Source of the DNA: Cryptomeria japonica
Lineage: Eukaryota; Streptophyta; Pinopsida; Cupressales; Cupressaceae
Direction: 5' to 3'
DNA length: 64,000 nt
Assembly (NCBI RefSeq): GCF_030272615.1
Contig: NC_081415.1
Location: 107,321,906-107,385,905, forward strand
Position numbers and translations under genes: made by a program. This document shows positions 36,776 through 49,429 of the stretch, in pieces (positions within the stretch are counted from its first letter, which is position 1; every line of letters starts with the position of its first letter). The notes beneath the pieces were generated by a model, which made no database searches, was not told the origin of the DNA, and was given only the letters and a program-made list of their open reading frames with translations.

Positions 36776-38150
36776 TTGGATGTGTTGTTGGATTATGATG
36801 ATGAGGCCTCAAAGAATTTTTTTAGGGATGTGGCTTGGGGGTGTAGGGATGTTGCAATTCCTATGATTTGTTGGGATTTGTTTTGGTATTTCTATGATAA
36901 GAGGAATAGTAAGGTTCTTGTCTCAAACCCTTCGAAATTGGACTTAGCCAAGTTAATATTGCCCAATGTTTTTGTTGATGTTGAACTCATTAGGGTATTG
37001 GAAGAACACAACAATATAGTTACAAGGACTATAAGAATTTGTAGTGGGTCTCCTATGGTAGTAGTCACTAAATCTGCCATCACTGAGTGTTTCATGTTGA
37101 ATATGAAAGCTCTCACTGAAATTGACCTAGAGAAGTTAGAGGAGGATTATAAGAGGTGAAGGTACACTTATCAAAGTGATGAGCTCCCCATGTATACGTG
37201 AAAGGGTATAAATAATAAATCATTGTCCATTGTAGATAGTTAACATTTTTTAGTGGATGAATTTCAATTGTATTTCAAAATAACATACTTTACCTTATAT
37301 GTCATGTTCTTGGAGTGGATGCAACAGAAAAAATGCCTATTGGCTTGATAATGATGGTCATGAGAATACATTATTCAAAAATGAATATAGAATTTGAATT
37401 TGCCTCAAAAATTGAGAAAAGGATACATAGACAATTTATCAAATTGAAGGAGGGTAGAAGTCCATTTGACATAAAACATTATTCCTTGTCCTATGATTTG
37501 ATTTTATATCAAAATAGAAACAAATGGAGCCAAAGATTAAATTTTGGAATGCTTGGTAACCAAGGAAATAGACTACCAGTTCAAGTTGGTGTTATATATG
37601 GGACAAGAGATATCAAAACAATTACTATGTAGTTTTTCATGAGGATTTCTCAGTCACAATTTTGGCTACTTTGAATCACAAATCAAACCAAGGATGCCCG
37701 CACAAATAATTGAAGTGTTGAGGTGTTTGGCCCTGAAAATTGAGAAAGGGTATACAAAAAACTTTGGTGATTGCTTTCTTATGCCTAATTACACACTTAT
37801 CAAAGTCTATGGATACCCACAATCTCCCTTCCATTTGCCTAAATTTATCTCTGCAAGGGTAGCATGTATTGAATTCACGTGGTAGATGATGTGGATGGAG
37901 AAGGATGTTATGGAAAGACAAAAGATAGGCATGTTTTTTTCGCATGTGACTATATGTGTAGGATTTTCTATTGGCTTCGACACTTTAGAATAATTGCAAA
38001 ACTATATAAAGGGAATGTATTCTTTGAGATCAGGAGTAAAAAGGGCTTTTGATCCTAAAGGCCATATGAATTTTGTAAGACAAAAAAATCTTGACCAATG
38101 AGGTGATCACCCATGAGGCGCACTATGATGAAGATGTTATAAGGAATTGT
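36776..38150 (+). pseudogene. Eroded retroelement-like ORF, unknown family
   Basis: Three successive open pieces (36776-37159, 37315-37632, 37694-37885) in shifting frames read as one broken protein. The first has LDLAKLILPNVFVDVELIRV and SGSPMVVVTKSAITECF, which has the flavour of the N-terminal domains of pol-less plant retroelements. The second has PIGLIMMVMRIHYSKMNIEF, then EKRIHRQFIKLKEG. No catalytic motif is seen. The coding trace fades out by about 38150, ahead of the MITE at 38349. No LTRs were found for it. I call it TE-derived by composition and decay rather than by a domain hit. Confidence 0.45.
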
Positions 38151-38348
38151 GTCATAACTCCTAAGATTTTCCAATAAAAAATGAAAAAATAATCACTTCC
38201 TAGGTTGGTCAAGAAACAATACTTATTGAATCCCCTAGCCCAAAATACCACAATAAATAGGATAGATAGAAGCTTTGCAGCACTGGCTCCACTCTACAAC
38301 ACACACTTCTCAAGCATGCCAAGCATCAAATTTCTAAAGATCCTAAGA

Positions 38349-39127
38349 AGTGAAACTTTTAGTGGCTAATATTCACCAATTGGCTATTTTTTGAAATTTG
38401 GGAATCAAAATTTGGCTAATAAGTTTAACTTTTAAGGTGACTCGAATCACCACATTTTTACAAATTTTTATTTTAGTTTCATTTAAATCACCAAAGAATT
38501 TATTTTATTAATTTTTTTAACTCAAACATTTGCCACAATATTTGATGCATGATTGGATTAGATTTGTCAACAATATTTAGTTGCCACGATTGATTGAAAA
38601 TATAATCTAGTAACCTTCATTGTATTCCATGAGGTAAATTGTACCTACAATTATAATGCTTGTGGGAGTTGAAATTTCTTTTGAATTGTTGACCTCAATG
38701 AAAATCAATGGTTTAAAAGCAATTTTTGGCCCCATGAATGTTACAAATTGTTCGTACATTTTATCTCACAAAATACAAAGAGGGTTGTTAGATTATTTTA
38801 AATTAATGGTAGAAACTAAATAAAGTAGAGTCTTCTCTTTAAAATCATTAATGATTTCCACCTTCAGGCCTCTAATTTTCTATTAAAAACTATTGTTTAA
38901 ATGAAATGATTTGGAATAGTAATAAATGAATACTCTTATTATTTTCCAATATTCGCCAATATTTTCTACAAAAAAAATTGATATAAAATATATTCACCAA
39001 TAAATTTAATATTTTTCATTAAAAAGGGGAAAGATTCATCAATAAAAATTATTATTTAAAAAAAAAATTTAAATATTCACCAAGATTTTATATAGTTTTA
39101 TATGAGGGGGTTTCTTAAATTTTCACT
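38349..39127. mobile_element. MITE with 10-bp target duplication (Mutator-like)
   Basis: GATCCTAAGA occurs at 38339-38348 and again at 39128-39137, an exact 10-bp duplication. Just inside, AGTGAAACTTTTAG and the reverse complement of the right end, AGTGAAAATTTAAG, form imperfect inverted ends. The 779-bp interior has no coding frame and repeats ATTCACCAAT-like phrases several times. Duplications of 8-11 bp point to the Mutator superfamily. Confidence 0.75.
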
Positions 39128-39137
39128 GATCCTAAGA

Positions 39138-42100
39138 TATTGAGTAATTTTCTATCTCAAATTGAGGGGTACATGATGGGTATCTTTGGCATGCATGTAT
39201 CACAATGATTGAATCAACAAGTAGAAGGTTTGTTTTGGCAATTCAACAAAAAGATTTTTAGTGTGAGAGTCTCTTTCGCACATCCATATATAATCTCTAC
39301 CTCGAGAATCTTCCTTCCTTTAGAACACAGGTATTGGGGAAGTCAGCATAGGTAGGCAATTAACACGCATTGTGAAAACTTTCATCCCACAAATTTTATA
39401 TAGCGGCTGAGAGGTGACTTGGCTATAATCCATTACTACTTGGATCATTCTCCCCGCATTGGCCTTATGGGCTTCTCAGGGGGACAACCATGCAATTAAA
39501 ATTAACCATGAAATTTAATTAATAAATATAATGAAATACTTTCCTTCTGAGAGAAAAGTTGAATCTAAAATGTAATGCTTGAAACCACAAAGTTTACCTT
39601 CATAAATTTTTGTTTGCCTTCACACAAATATTTTAGTGTCTCATGTAGGATATCTTCATAAAAGATCGATCATGGATGCCATATTCAATTCTCGAACTTG
39701 ACTTCACTTATCCTCCAATTCTTGAAGAATGCATTTTTTTAATTAGATTAGAAAGGAGACAACCCCAAACCGGAGACAAGGATTGCATCAATACATCACC
39801 AAGCGGTCACTAGAAGCTAAAAAAAAAAACCTAGTTCCCCATCAAAAGTAATAAAAAACCCTCATAACCCTATAGCTCTTTTTATAGATTCTAACAAGCT
39901 TCCAACTTTTAATAAGAACTGTCCTAGTATACCTATTACCAGTATTCCTAGATCTAACAATTTTTATGTTCATGTCATTCATAAACCTAGAAAGATAAGT
40001 CTTAGCATAATTATAAAACATAAAGTTTATCAAAATGGATGCGTTGACCCCAATAATCCACCATGAGAATCACATAAACAAAAATAAAATATCTACTCCT
40101 TGATCAAGTTCCAATCCCTTTTGAGTCTTCCCAAGTTTAGATCCCATGTGTCATTCTGGTCCATTTCCCCTTCCGCTTGCAGCTCCTTTGCTTCCTTTGA
40201 TAAATCCTAGCTTCAGTAGATACTTATCCAATCTAGCATACTATGCTATTGGCACTTAGCTTAAAAGTGCGCAAAACAAAAAAAAATATCAAATCAAGGA
40301 CAAGATCCCAATTGAATATGCTAAAATATAATTAAAAAAAAGGAACACACCAATAAAATTAAAATATAAAAATTAAAATCTTTGCCTCATGCTCAATTTT
40401 TACGTCCATTTGACCATTAATGATAATTGCACTCAAACATGAGACTCAAAATTTGGATTTGATTACCTCCCGGTGCCTAGTGAGTATGGATTTGTTCAAG
40501 ATTCTAAAAGGGAAATTGAAATTATATAAATGCTCATTCTATCACAATAATGTTGCATTCATGGATATCTCTCAAAATAGACCAAATAAAAGGGGTTTTA
40601 TATGTATGAGAGAGGATTGATGAATAGATGGGATAAATTTTGAAGATAAAGGAAGGTTCCCCTTAGAGGATTGATTTCATAAGAGACCTCTGAGGAGCAT
40701 TTTGTAATTGATAAAAATAATAAGCTCCTTAAGTGGCACCTTGTAATAAATAAATTTAAAAAGTTATACAATACAAGGAAATTTGTTGAATGAGACATTT
40801 CTAAGATAAATTAAATGATGGAACTTAAAAATAAACTTTTAAGAGAAAAATTGACCTTCTAAGGGTGTGATTTTATATCTACCCATCTTTTCTATTTTGC
40901 AATTGTGTATAATATTATTATTTTTAACTAAGAATGTAATGTAAAACATGTGCATGCACATAGTGTGTAAATTTAAATTGGCTGAAGAATATATAAATCT
41001 ATTAATTAATTAATTGATTTTAGTTAATTAATGGAAATTATATAAATAAAATCTATTTACTTAACTTTTGAAAGATAAGAACATGAAGAGTGACCTTAAT
41101 TAAACTGGCATGGAATATTATTAGCTGCACACACAACATTTTATACCCTAAAAATTTATGTGATGCAGCAAATTGGCAGCAACTAGAGCGAATGTTGTGG
41201 GGATAATTTTTGTGCACTGTAATGGCTGCTTTCATTGGAAGGGATTGTTTATGGAAGATATAATACTAAATAAATCGCAACGAAATTAATTATGGAATGT
41301 CCAATTTCTTTTCTAAAATAAAGACAAAAGAAAGTACCAAGCCCACACAAAATTAAAAATCTAAAGCAATGCTAGTATATGGAGGATCAATACCATTAGG
41401 ATTTCACGAAAAATTTTGTGGGACAAGACTATCAATAGACGCACAATCAATGAGAATTCTTAACTCCTTCAAACTAGCGTATAAGACGATCAATAAAACT
41501 AAGATCATCCTATACGAGAAACATTATCTCCCATGCTTGAAGGTTGAGAACCAAATGACTAAGAGCCTTTGCCATGTCTAGAAGACCAATTGCAGGCACA
41601 CCTTTCTCCTAAAGGACAAGAGGGTTCACAAGGTTTCTTGTAATAATGCAACACTCTAATGCTTTTTAAAAAATTCGAGGTATGAATCAATGAAACCTTA
41701 GCATAAAGGATTATTTTGACATAAAGAGTTGGAGATCATAAAATATATTCCTATTTAATTGAGATGCCAATCTAAAAGTTATTTTGTACACATAATATAA
41801 GGCTTAAGGGCATCAAAAAGAAGTTGAATCCAAAATTAGGGGAAGTTTTAGCCTTAGAAAAATGAAAAAAAATGTTAGCAGAAATGGATACCCATTATGC
41901 TTTGAGGTGCCAACCCATTTTCCTTTAGATCTTCAAGGAAACGGGTACCTATTATTTATGTAATGGGTATTCATTACAAAAAAAACAGGTATTTCTGATT
42001 TTAATTTTCACTTGATGATGAAAAAGAAGGAAACATAGTAACGAGTACAAGATTTTGTGCCACCATGACACACTACCATCTCATCTCACCAATGTCCCCT

Positions 42101-44110
42101 GCTAGCTTATCCTCAAGATATGCTCCTTTGTCATTTTTCTATTTTTCTTTTCAAATATATTTAAGTTTAAATTAGGTTTTATAAACTAATAATGGTGTGA
42201 TATAAAGTAGAACAAATATCTATTTAAAATTTCCTTAAATCCTGTGAAAAATTATAATATTTTTTGAGATAGATTATAAGACAACAATATAGTAGCATCT
42301 TATATTACTATTTTGAAAAATATTTACATTAATATATTGAAGAGAATGGTATCCATCATTGAATCTTGCCATGAGCTATCACTAATTATCTCATGAATCA
42401 CATTCCAAAGTGCATGCATGAAACAATCAAAAAACTCATTAAATTAATACAAAACCCCATCAATATTGCATGAAAATATAATCCTTAGAAAATGTTTTCT
42501 CTATTACAATATTTTCTCATAGTAATAGTGCTATTCATCATTGAATCCACAAGAATCTAGTTAAATTAGGATTTTTTATCATTCTTTGTAAGTAAAGAGT
42601 GTTTTTAGCTAATAAATAAAAAATATAAGAACAACTAGTAAGTAGTAAATGGAAATAACTAATTTGCATATAAAAAGAATGTTTAATCCTCCTTAATAAA
42701 TGAAAAAATCATCTCTATTAGCTATGAGTATTTTTTTAATATTATAAATCATTTTCTAGAAACTACTTGTTTAATTATAAACAATCATTACACACAATAA
42801 ACATAAATAAAAGTAAACATGAGATTGAATTTAGACTTACATACATTAGTTTAAGTAAAATCATTTAGGAATTTTTTAATAGCCAACTCCCTTTTAAACA
42901 CACACTTATACTTGTGCACTCCTAACATTCATCACTTAGCATTGATAAATACCCTTAGCGATTAGACTAATCATATTTTAAGTCTCTCACATATCTTTAA
43001 TCTAGATCAAATAAAAAAAAAATTAGAAATATTTTGATGTACTTTCAACAAATAGTTCATAGTCAAATAAATATATTAAGCATAACAACTTTTAAAGTCT
43101 CATGGATTAGGTAGTTCTTATTCCTTCCTATAATATTACTTCTAGAAAGGGGTGAACTAGGCTTTGCATTATTACATAAACTACATGTCAAAAAATTAGT
43201 GTTACAAAATAAATTAGAAAGGATGAAACATTTTGTATTATAGCTCGATTTTGTCTTCACTTTATAAGATAGACTTTTGCATGTCTCAACTTAGACAAAT
43301 TAGTATCATCTATGTTTTCAAATGTATATTTTCATTTCATCTAAGATAAAGCTGAAATATTTTAATTTTATTAATATTTCCAATTGTATATTTTCCTATA
43401 TTTTACATTATTTTTATGTGTTGACTCATTTATTTATTTCTATACATACCTAGTTTAATATTGATCTTCCAATATGGTGGGCCTATCCCATAGGATTTAA
43501 AGTGTTCCTCTTCAAAGTTTTACAGTTATTAGATCATTGTCTAATATAAAATTTGTATCTCTATATATGGATTTCAACTCATGAGAACTCAAAGATACTT
43601 GTATGTTCGGTCATACATGACCTATGTGATTTCCATTCCCATGTGTCACCCCTTTAGTGGTGTCACATTTCATCATATTCTAATAAATCAGATGGATAAA
43701 AAAATTTAATATAAACAACACTTATGATGAGTTTGAGCATGTATTTTATCCTACGGTTGGGTCATAATAAGAACTTTCCTTAACTTGCCTTGTCTCTTAG
43801 TTTCTCAGGAATACATCAGAACCTCCTTGTAATTGAATTAGTTGAACAGGTGAATTTAACTGGTAATACCCGCATCAATAGAAACAAGGTTAAGTGAGTA
43901 CTTACCATGTCTAAAATTTGAAGTAGCATATCGTTTTCTCATAATTTCATACAAATGTATCTTGAGGCTAGAAATTAATTATTTATTAAATCTAATAACA
44001 ATCTTAATATCTCATTTTGGGATGTTAAATTTTTTTTTTTTTCATTTACGATAGAATTGTTTTACAATATCCATTTATTTTAATGGCTTGTATAGTACAT
44101 TATAATAGTA
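39138..44110. other. Long AT-rich stretch without supported genes
   Basis: Frames here are short and show no domains. The minus-strand frame at 39842-40033 is embedded in sequence that could be an eroded retroelement (39740-40290), but I cannot name it. The remainder is AT-rich, with nothing I can identify as a tRNA, an LTR end or an inverted repeat. Confidence 0.4.
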
Positions 44111-45602
44111 TCTATATATTCTTCTATTATAATTCCATCTTTTACTAAATTTATAAGTAAACCAAATGAGTAAAAACCAAAATGTAATGAACATATAATC
44201 TCTTTAATCATGGAAATATTTTAACTCAATATATACCTATACAAACATCATTCATGATCAAAATCATATGAAAATCCCCCATCAAGTAGCAACCTCGGAA
44301 GAACTTAAGTTAAAATATGTAAATCATGTAAACCTATTTTGAGATGAATGGATGAATCACGTATACTTAGATCTTAATGACCAGCAAATTTGAAGTTGTA
44401 AGATCCATGATTCTTCTTTTATCTATTGATCAATTGTCATGGGCCAAAATAACTAGAAGAGAGTACCTTTCTATACATTTACAAGTTTGGATTTATGATA
44501 AATACATTAAGAGATCTCTCTAGCTAATGAAAGATTTGTAGTGAATACAATTCTCTTATCCCTTTTCAAAGAATGTAATATGCTGAGATAAATACCATAT
44601 CTTGTACATATAGAGAGCCACGTTTGAAGAATATAATTACATATATAGAATAATGAGATGTTTCATCCTTTCAATTTATTTGGGACTCGTAATGTTGGAA
44701 ATGAGAGCCTTAGCCTAGGAATGTAAACTAAGATCTTAATCATTCACTTCTTCCAACATTCATCAGGGAATAATCAACAAGTTTCAACTTTAAATCCTAA
44801 AGGAGATATGGAGACTTTAGTTAATTGTTCCCTTCTTTTGTTGTGTGGATAATAGCTTATGTTTGTATCTATATTCATCTATTATAATTTCATCTTTTAC
44901 TAAATTTATTAGAAAACCAAATAATTTAACAACCAAAACTTAATGAACACATAATCTCTTTAACCAAGAAAATATCTCAACTCAATAAATACTTACACAA
45001 ACATCATCCATAATCAACCTTGTAGGAAACTCCCCCATCAAATAGCACTCTTGGAAGCACTTGGTTTAAAATATATACATAATATAAACCTATTGAATAG
45101 ACTAATAACATATAATTAAATCTAAATGGCCACCATATTTGAAGTTGCAAGATCCATAATTCTTCTTTGACCTTTTCATCAATTGTCACGGGCCAAAATG
45201 ACTACAAGAGAAAAGCTTTTTATATATTTATAATTTTGTATTTATGATACATACATTAAGAGAGCTCTAGATAATGAAAGAGTAGTAGTGAATACAATTC
45301 TCTTACACCATCTCCAATAATATAATATGGTAAGACAAATATCACATCTTGTACATATTACGATCTATTCTTGAAGAATATAACAACTTAAAATATACAA
45401 TGATGAGGAATTTCATCGTTCGAGTTTCTTTCAGATCCATATTCTTGGAAATGGGAGCCTTAGCCTAGGAATTTAAACTAAGAGATCTTACTCATTCACT
45501 ACTTCCAAGATTCATTGGGGAATAATCAACAAGGTTCTTGACTTTCTATCCTAAAGGAGAGATGAATACTTTAGTTAATTGTTCCATTTTTTCATTATTC
45601 TG
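44111..45602. repeat. Tandem duplication, units of about 735 bp
   Basis: Unit 1 (44111-about 44846) and unit 2 (44868-about 45602) align along their whole length with scattered changes. Shared landmarks include CATCTTTTACTAAATTTAT, GGGCCAAAAT, GGGAATAATCAACAAG and CTTTAGTTAATTGTTCC. No coding content and no TG...CA ends or polypurine tract were found, so I treat it as a local duplication rather than an LTR pair. Confidence 0.8.
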
Positions 45603-48600
45603 ACTTGATTTGAATATGAATATGTAAGATCTAAATGACAATATTCAACATAAGTAAAAAGACACATAACTATTCAAGGATTATTAACTTCTCTTTGATG
45701 GTAATTATAACCCAATTACCATCTCATCTTCAGTGCCTTCCAAGGTTGTTCATCAAGTATCTTCATATTTATTTGGATTTTCTTCATTTTATTTAGCACA
45801 TTTGGATTCACACATGTTGATAGTTGAGAATTCTTCCATCGCACATACTATTAGACTATTCCTTTCATCTCCTTTCATTGATTTTCTTCTAATTTGGTCT
45901 TACTATTTGGTCATTAGATTTATTTCTTCATAAAATATATCTATCTATATATATGTATATATACATATAAATTCATATATAGACATGTATATGTGCATAT
46001 ATAAATTTTCAACATGTATATATATAAACATCACTAATAAAAGTTATATCAAGAATATAACAAACGTTTGATTGAAAATGAAAATATTTTATCTTTTATT
46101 AATTCTTCAAGTGAAATTTTTTCAATTATCTTATAATTAAAAGCTTGAAATATTGTTTTATATAAACGTTATTCTAGAAAAAGGATTTATTTGTTATAAA
46201 AAAATTATTGGTCAATACATATTTTGATAGGAATGTTTATCTAACATGTGGAAAAATATATAAAAATCTTGAAATCTTTGGTGAACTTACTATCATAGAA
46301 AAACATATTTATTTCAAGAGAATTTCATTAAAGGGGTGCACTTCAAACAAATTGTTCTTAAAGAAACCTTATTCACATTGAATATTCGTTGAATAAGATC
46401 ATCAAGCTTGTGACTGTATGGAGTAATAGCATTTCAATGTGTTCACACAAGTGGAAAGACTTGATGATAGTCACAAGCATCATCATCATGTAAATTTCAG
46501 ATTACTCAATTGTCAACTGGGTGTTGTGAACGGAAAATCCTTTCACATGATTTTTAATATTATTATCCAAGAAAACCAGACATTAATCAATTTAGACGAA
46601 TAAAACAAATATATTTATTTATGTAATTTTTTATTGTGTAAATGTATACTATTTTATATTTCAAATACATGACTTTCTATTTCACGGACGAAAATAAAAA
46701 AATCATTTCCAATACCGCAAATGAAGAATCAAATCAAATCAATTGAATTATATGCAAAGAAAATTAAAATCATAAAGACCAGAGTATTATTGCTCATTGT
46801 TAGCCAAATCGCTTGCCGTTCAAATGTCGCCGAAGAAAATGTAACTACGACAGAGGAAAATGTTTGGTAGAGAATGAATTAAGACAGGAAAACTTTGACG
46901 GTTTCAAATTAGATTTTCATTCTCTTCACTGGACATAATTTGCTTACTTGATTTCAACCACATATTCGTCACTAAATATTCAAGTGGTAGACGTCTCACA
47001 TTATTTTGAGTCATTGGTCATAATTTTCATATGTTGGATCATGAGTTTCATATGTTGGGTCATAATTGATTGTCTTGTGCGCAAAGCGAAAATAAATTTT
47101 ATTTTATACAAGTTGGGTCAAGAGTCTCAAATTTTGAGTCATTGGTCATAAGTCTCCTGTTATCAAAACCAAAATTTCAACTTTGACTTTAAATACTTAC
47201 AGATTAATTATAGCAATATCATACTACCCCATATTTCTTGTGGGATTGAACTTGTGACCTCTCTTTCAACAATACAAATTCTGGGCCAACAAAGATGAGA
47301 TATATAAATCTATATAAAGGATAGCAGACTAGATTTTCAGTACTTCGTTGTTAAGTTTTCTTCTGTTTGTATACTATTAGACTAGAATTTTATTAAAAAT
47401 AAATTAATTTTTTAATTTCTAGAATAGACAATTTATAAATTCTTAATGTTTTTGTCTTTGTTAATTTTATATCAATTTTTCATTTATAAACTTACATTTC
47501 ATCATAATCAGAAATTCTTTCTAAGTGCATGGGTTATATCTGTTAATCATATTGAGATAAGACCATGTCAATGGCAATAATTTTAGTGGTTAAATCTCAT
47601 CACCTCTCTCACTCCCACAAAATGACTTGTAATAAAGGTTGCTTGCTTTAAACAAGTTATATGTGTTTATGTTTTCTACCATTACAAGGAGGAAGAGTGG
47701 AGGATTCTATTGTATTCTATCTTGAATGTGCATTAGTCACGCAGAAGGTAAGCATCTCAATTATGTAACTTTGTTTTGTCATATTATTTTATGATCAATT
47801 TATCATGTCTATACTTTATATTAAACTTATCACGTGTATTCTTAATATTAACCATCATATTGTTATTGTATCTAGACTTTTACTTATAATCTTTCTCTCT
47901 TTCTTTGATTCATGTATACCCCTTCCTAAAAACATAATTTTTTTTTTTACATATTATTACCAATCACATTTAAGTTTATATATAGTTCATAAGTGGATTT
48001 GGGATCATGACTCTTATTATTTTTCTTTTAGTTGTGTTTATCCTCTTTCTTTTGTGTATGTTTTCTTATGTATATTTATGCATTATGAACCTACATGTAA
48101 ATGATCTTCAAATTAGTTACACGAGTGTGGATAATTTGTATAACTAGTTACAATAAGAAATGAGTTGTCCTACAATAGGTTTACTATTTTACCACTCTAT
48201 TCTATTATTAGGGGGTAGAAATAAAAAAGGTGAATATCATGCTATGTGTTTGGGATATATTTTAGATATACCTTGAAGTTGGTTCTTTCATAACAAGTAC
48301 TATATGAAGTTAGCTTACATCTAGAGTATGTTTTGCATTTGTATATTTTTTATATTAGTGTGTCTTGCCCCACCAATATCTATTGTGGTGTGTGTGATCA
48401 CTTTTATATATAATTTTATTATCATTAATATATGCATGGATCTTATCATTGTATGCACAAGAAAGTGGGCATAAAATTTAAGGGTGAAAAGTGTATACCT
48501 TGGACATTTACCCTAAATTTAATACTATTTTAAGTAGGAATGTCATAGGTAATTTTCACCAAGATATTATTTTTAATAATTTTACATAGCCTAATTAACT

Positions 48601-49106
48601 TAGGATTGAATTGACCATTAAATGCAAAGCTTTATTGATAATTTTTAGATATGATGTGGCCATAACATGTTTGCCTAATGAAATATTATCTACCCATTAA
48701 GCTAATTAATGCAATCCTTATTAATTCAAAATCATAAAATAATTATCAAATTCCACAAAGAATTGACAATATGGCATTCTCTTTTTGTTATAATTTGTAT
48801 ACAATATGCAAATGACATAAATCAAATGATATAATAATACAAGTCTATGCTAAACTATGTACTCACTATCTATTTGCATTCTTCACCACTATTTCCATTG
48901 ACATAGCTCCTACCCTTATAAATGATTCCAATGACCCATAGGAAACATTAAATATCATTATGTAGTGCAACATAGGTGTGTGTAATGTATGTACACTAAC
49001 TCATATACAAATTTTGATGTGTATTGTAGACCAAAAAAATAGTCACTAACTTCAACTTAAAACTAGCTCAAGTAGTGAAAGAAAATCTAGAAGAAAATAG
49101 CAGATT
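45603..49106. other. AT-rich stretch, no gene seen
   Basis: A TATATG-rich low-complexity patch lies at about 45940-46035. The phrase TTTTGAGTCATTGGTCATAA occurs at about 47003 and 47125, as direct repeats about 120 bases apart. None of the open frames has a recognisable domain. Confidence 0.4.
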
Positions 49107-49252
49107 TGTTTAAGCATAAATATGATATATTACTTAATTAAAGGTATATATATAGTTAAAAAATGTATCACCAACGTTAACTATTTTTTCATTATATAAA
49201 TATACCTCAATACATCAAATAAAATATTGAACATTCACCTATCTCACTCTGA
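49107..49252 (+). repeat. 5' LTR of VIT-carrying element B
   Basis: 146 bp, aligning with 25283-25426. It is followed by TGGTATTAGAGTG at 49255, a mutated primer-binding site. Confidence 0.75.
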
Positions 49253-49429
49253 TTTGGTATTAGAGTGCCCCTTCTCTTCTGAGTGCAAGTGAATTATCTA
49301 TGATTATGAGTGGGATGTGATGCAGTGTTCATTCTTGTATATAGTTAGAGCATGGAAGAATGGGCCTACTACATGAAGTCTTGACTTGATTTGAATCGGT
49401 ATTCTATTGGCAAGGACTTCATGGCATCG

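Noticed and set aside
44111-45602. Possible LTR pair
   Set aside because: The units are almost adjacent, with no primer site, polypurine tract or interior between them.
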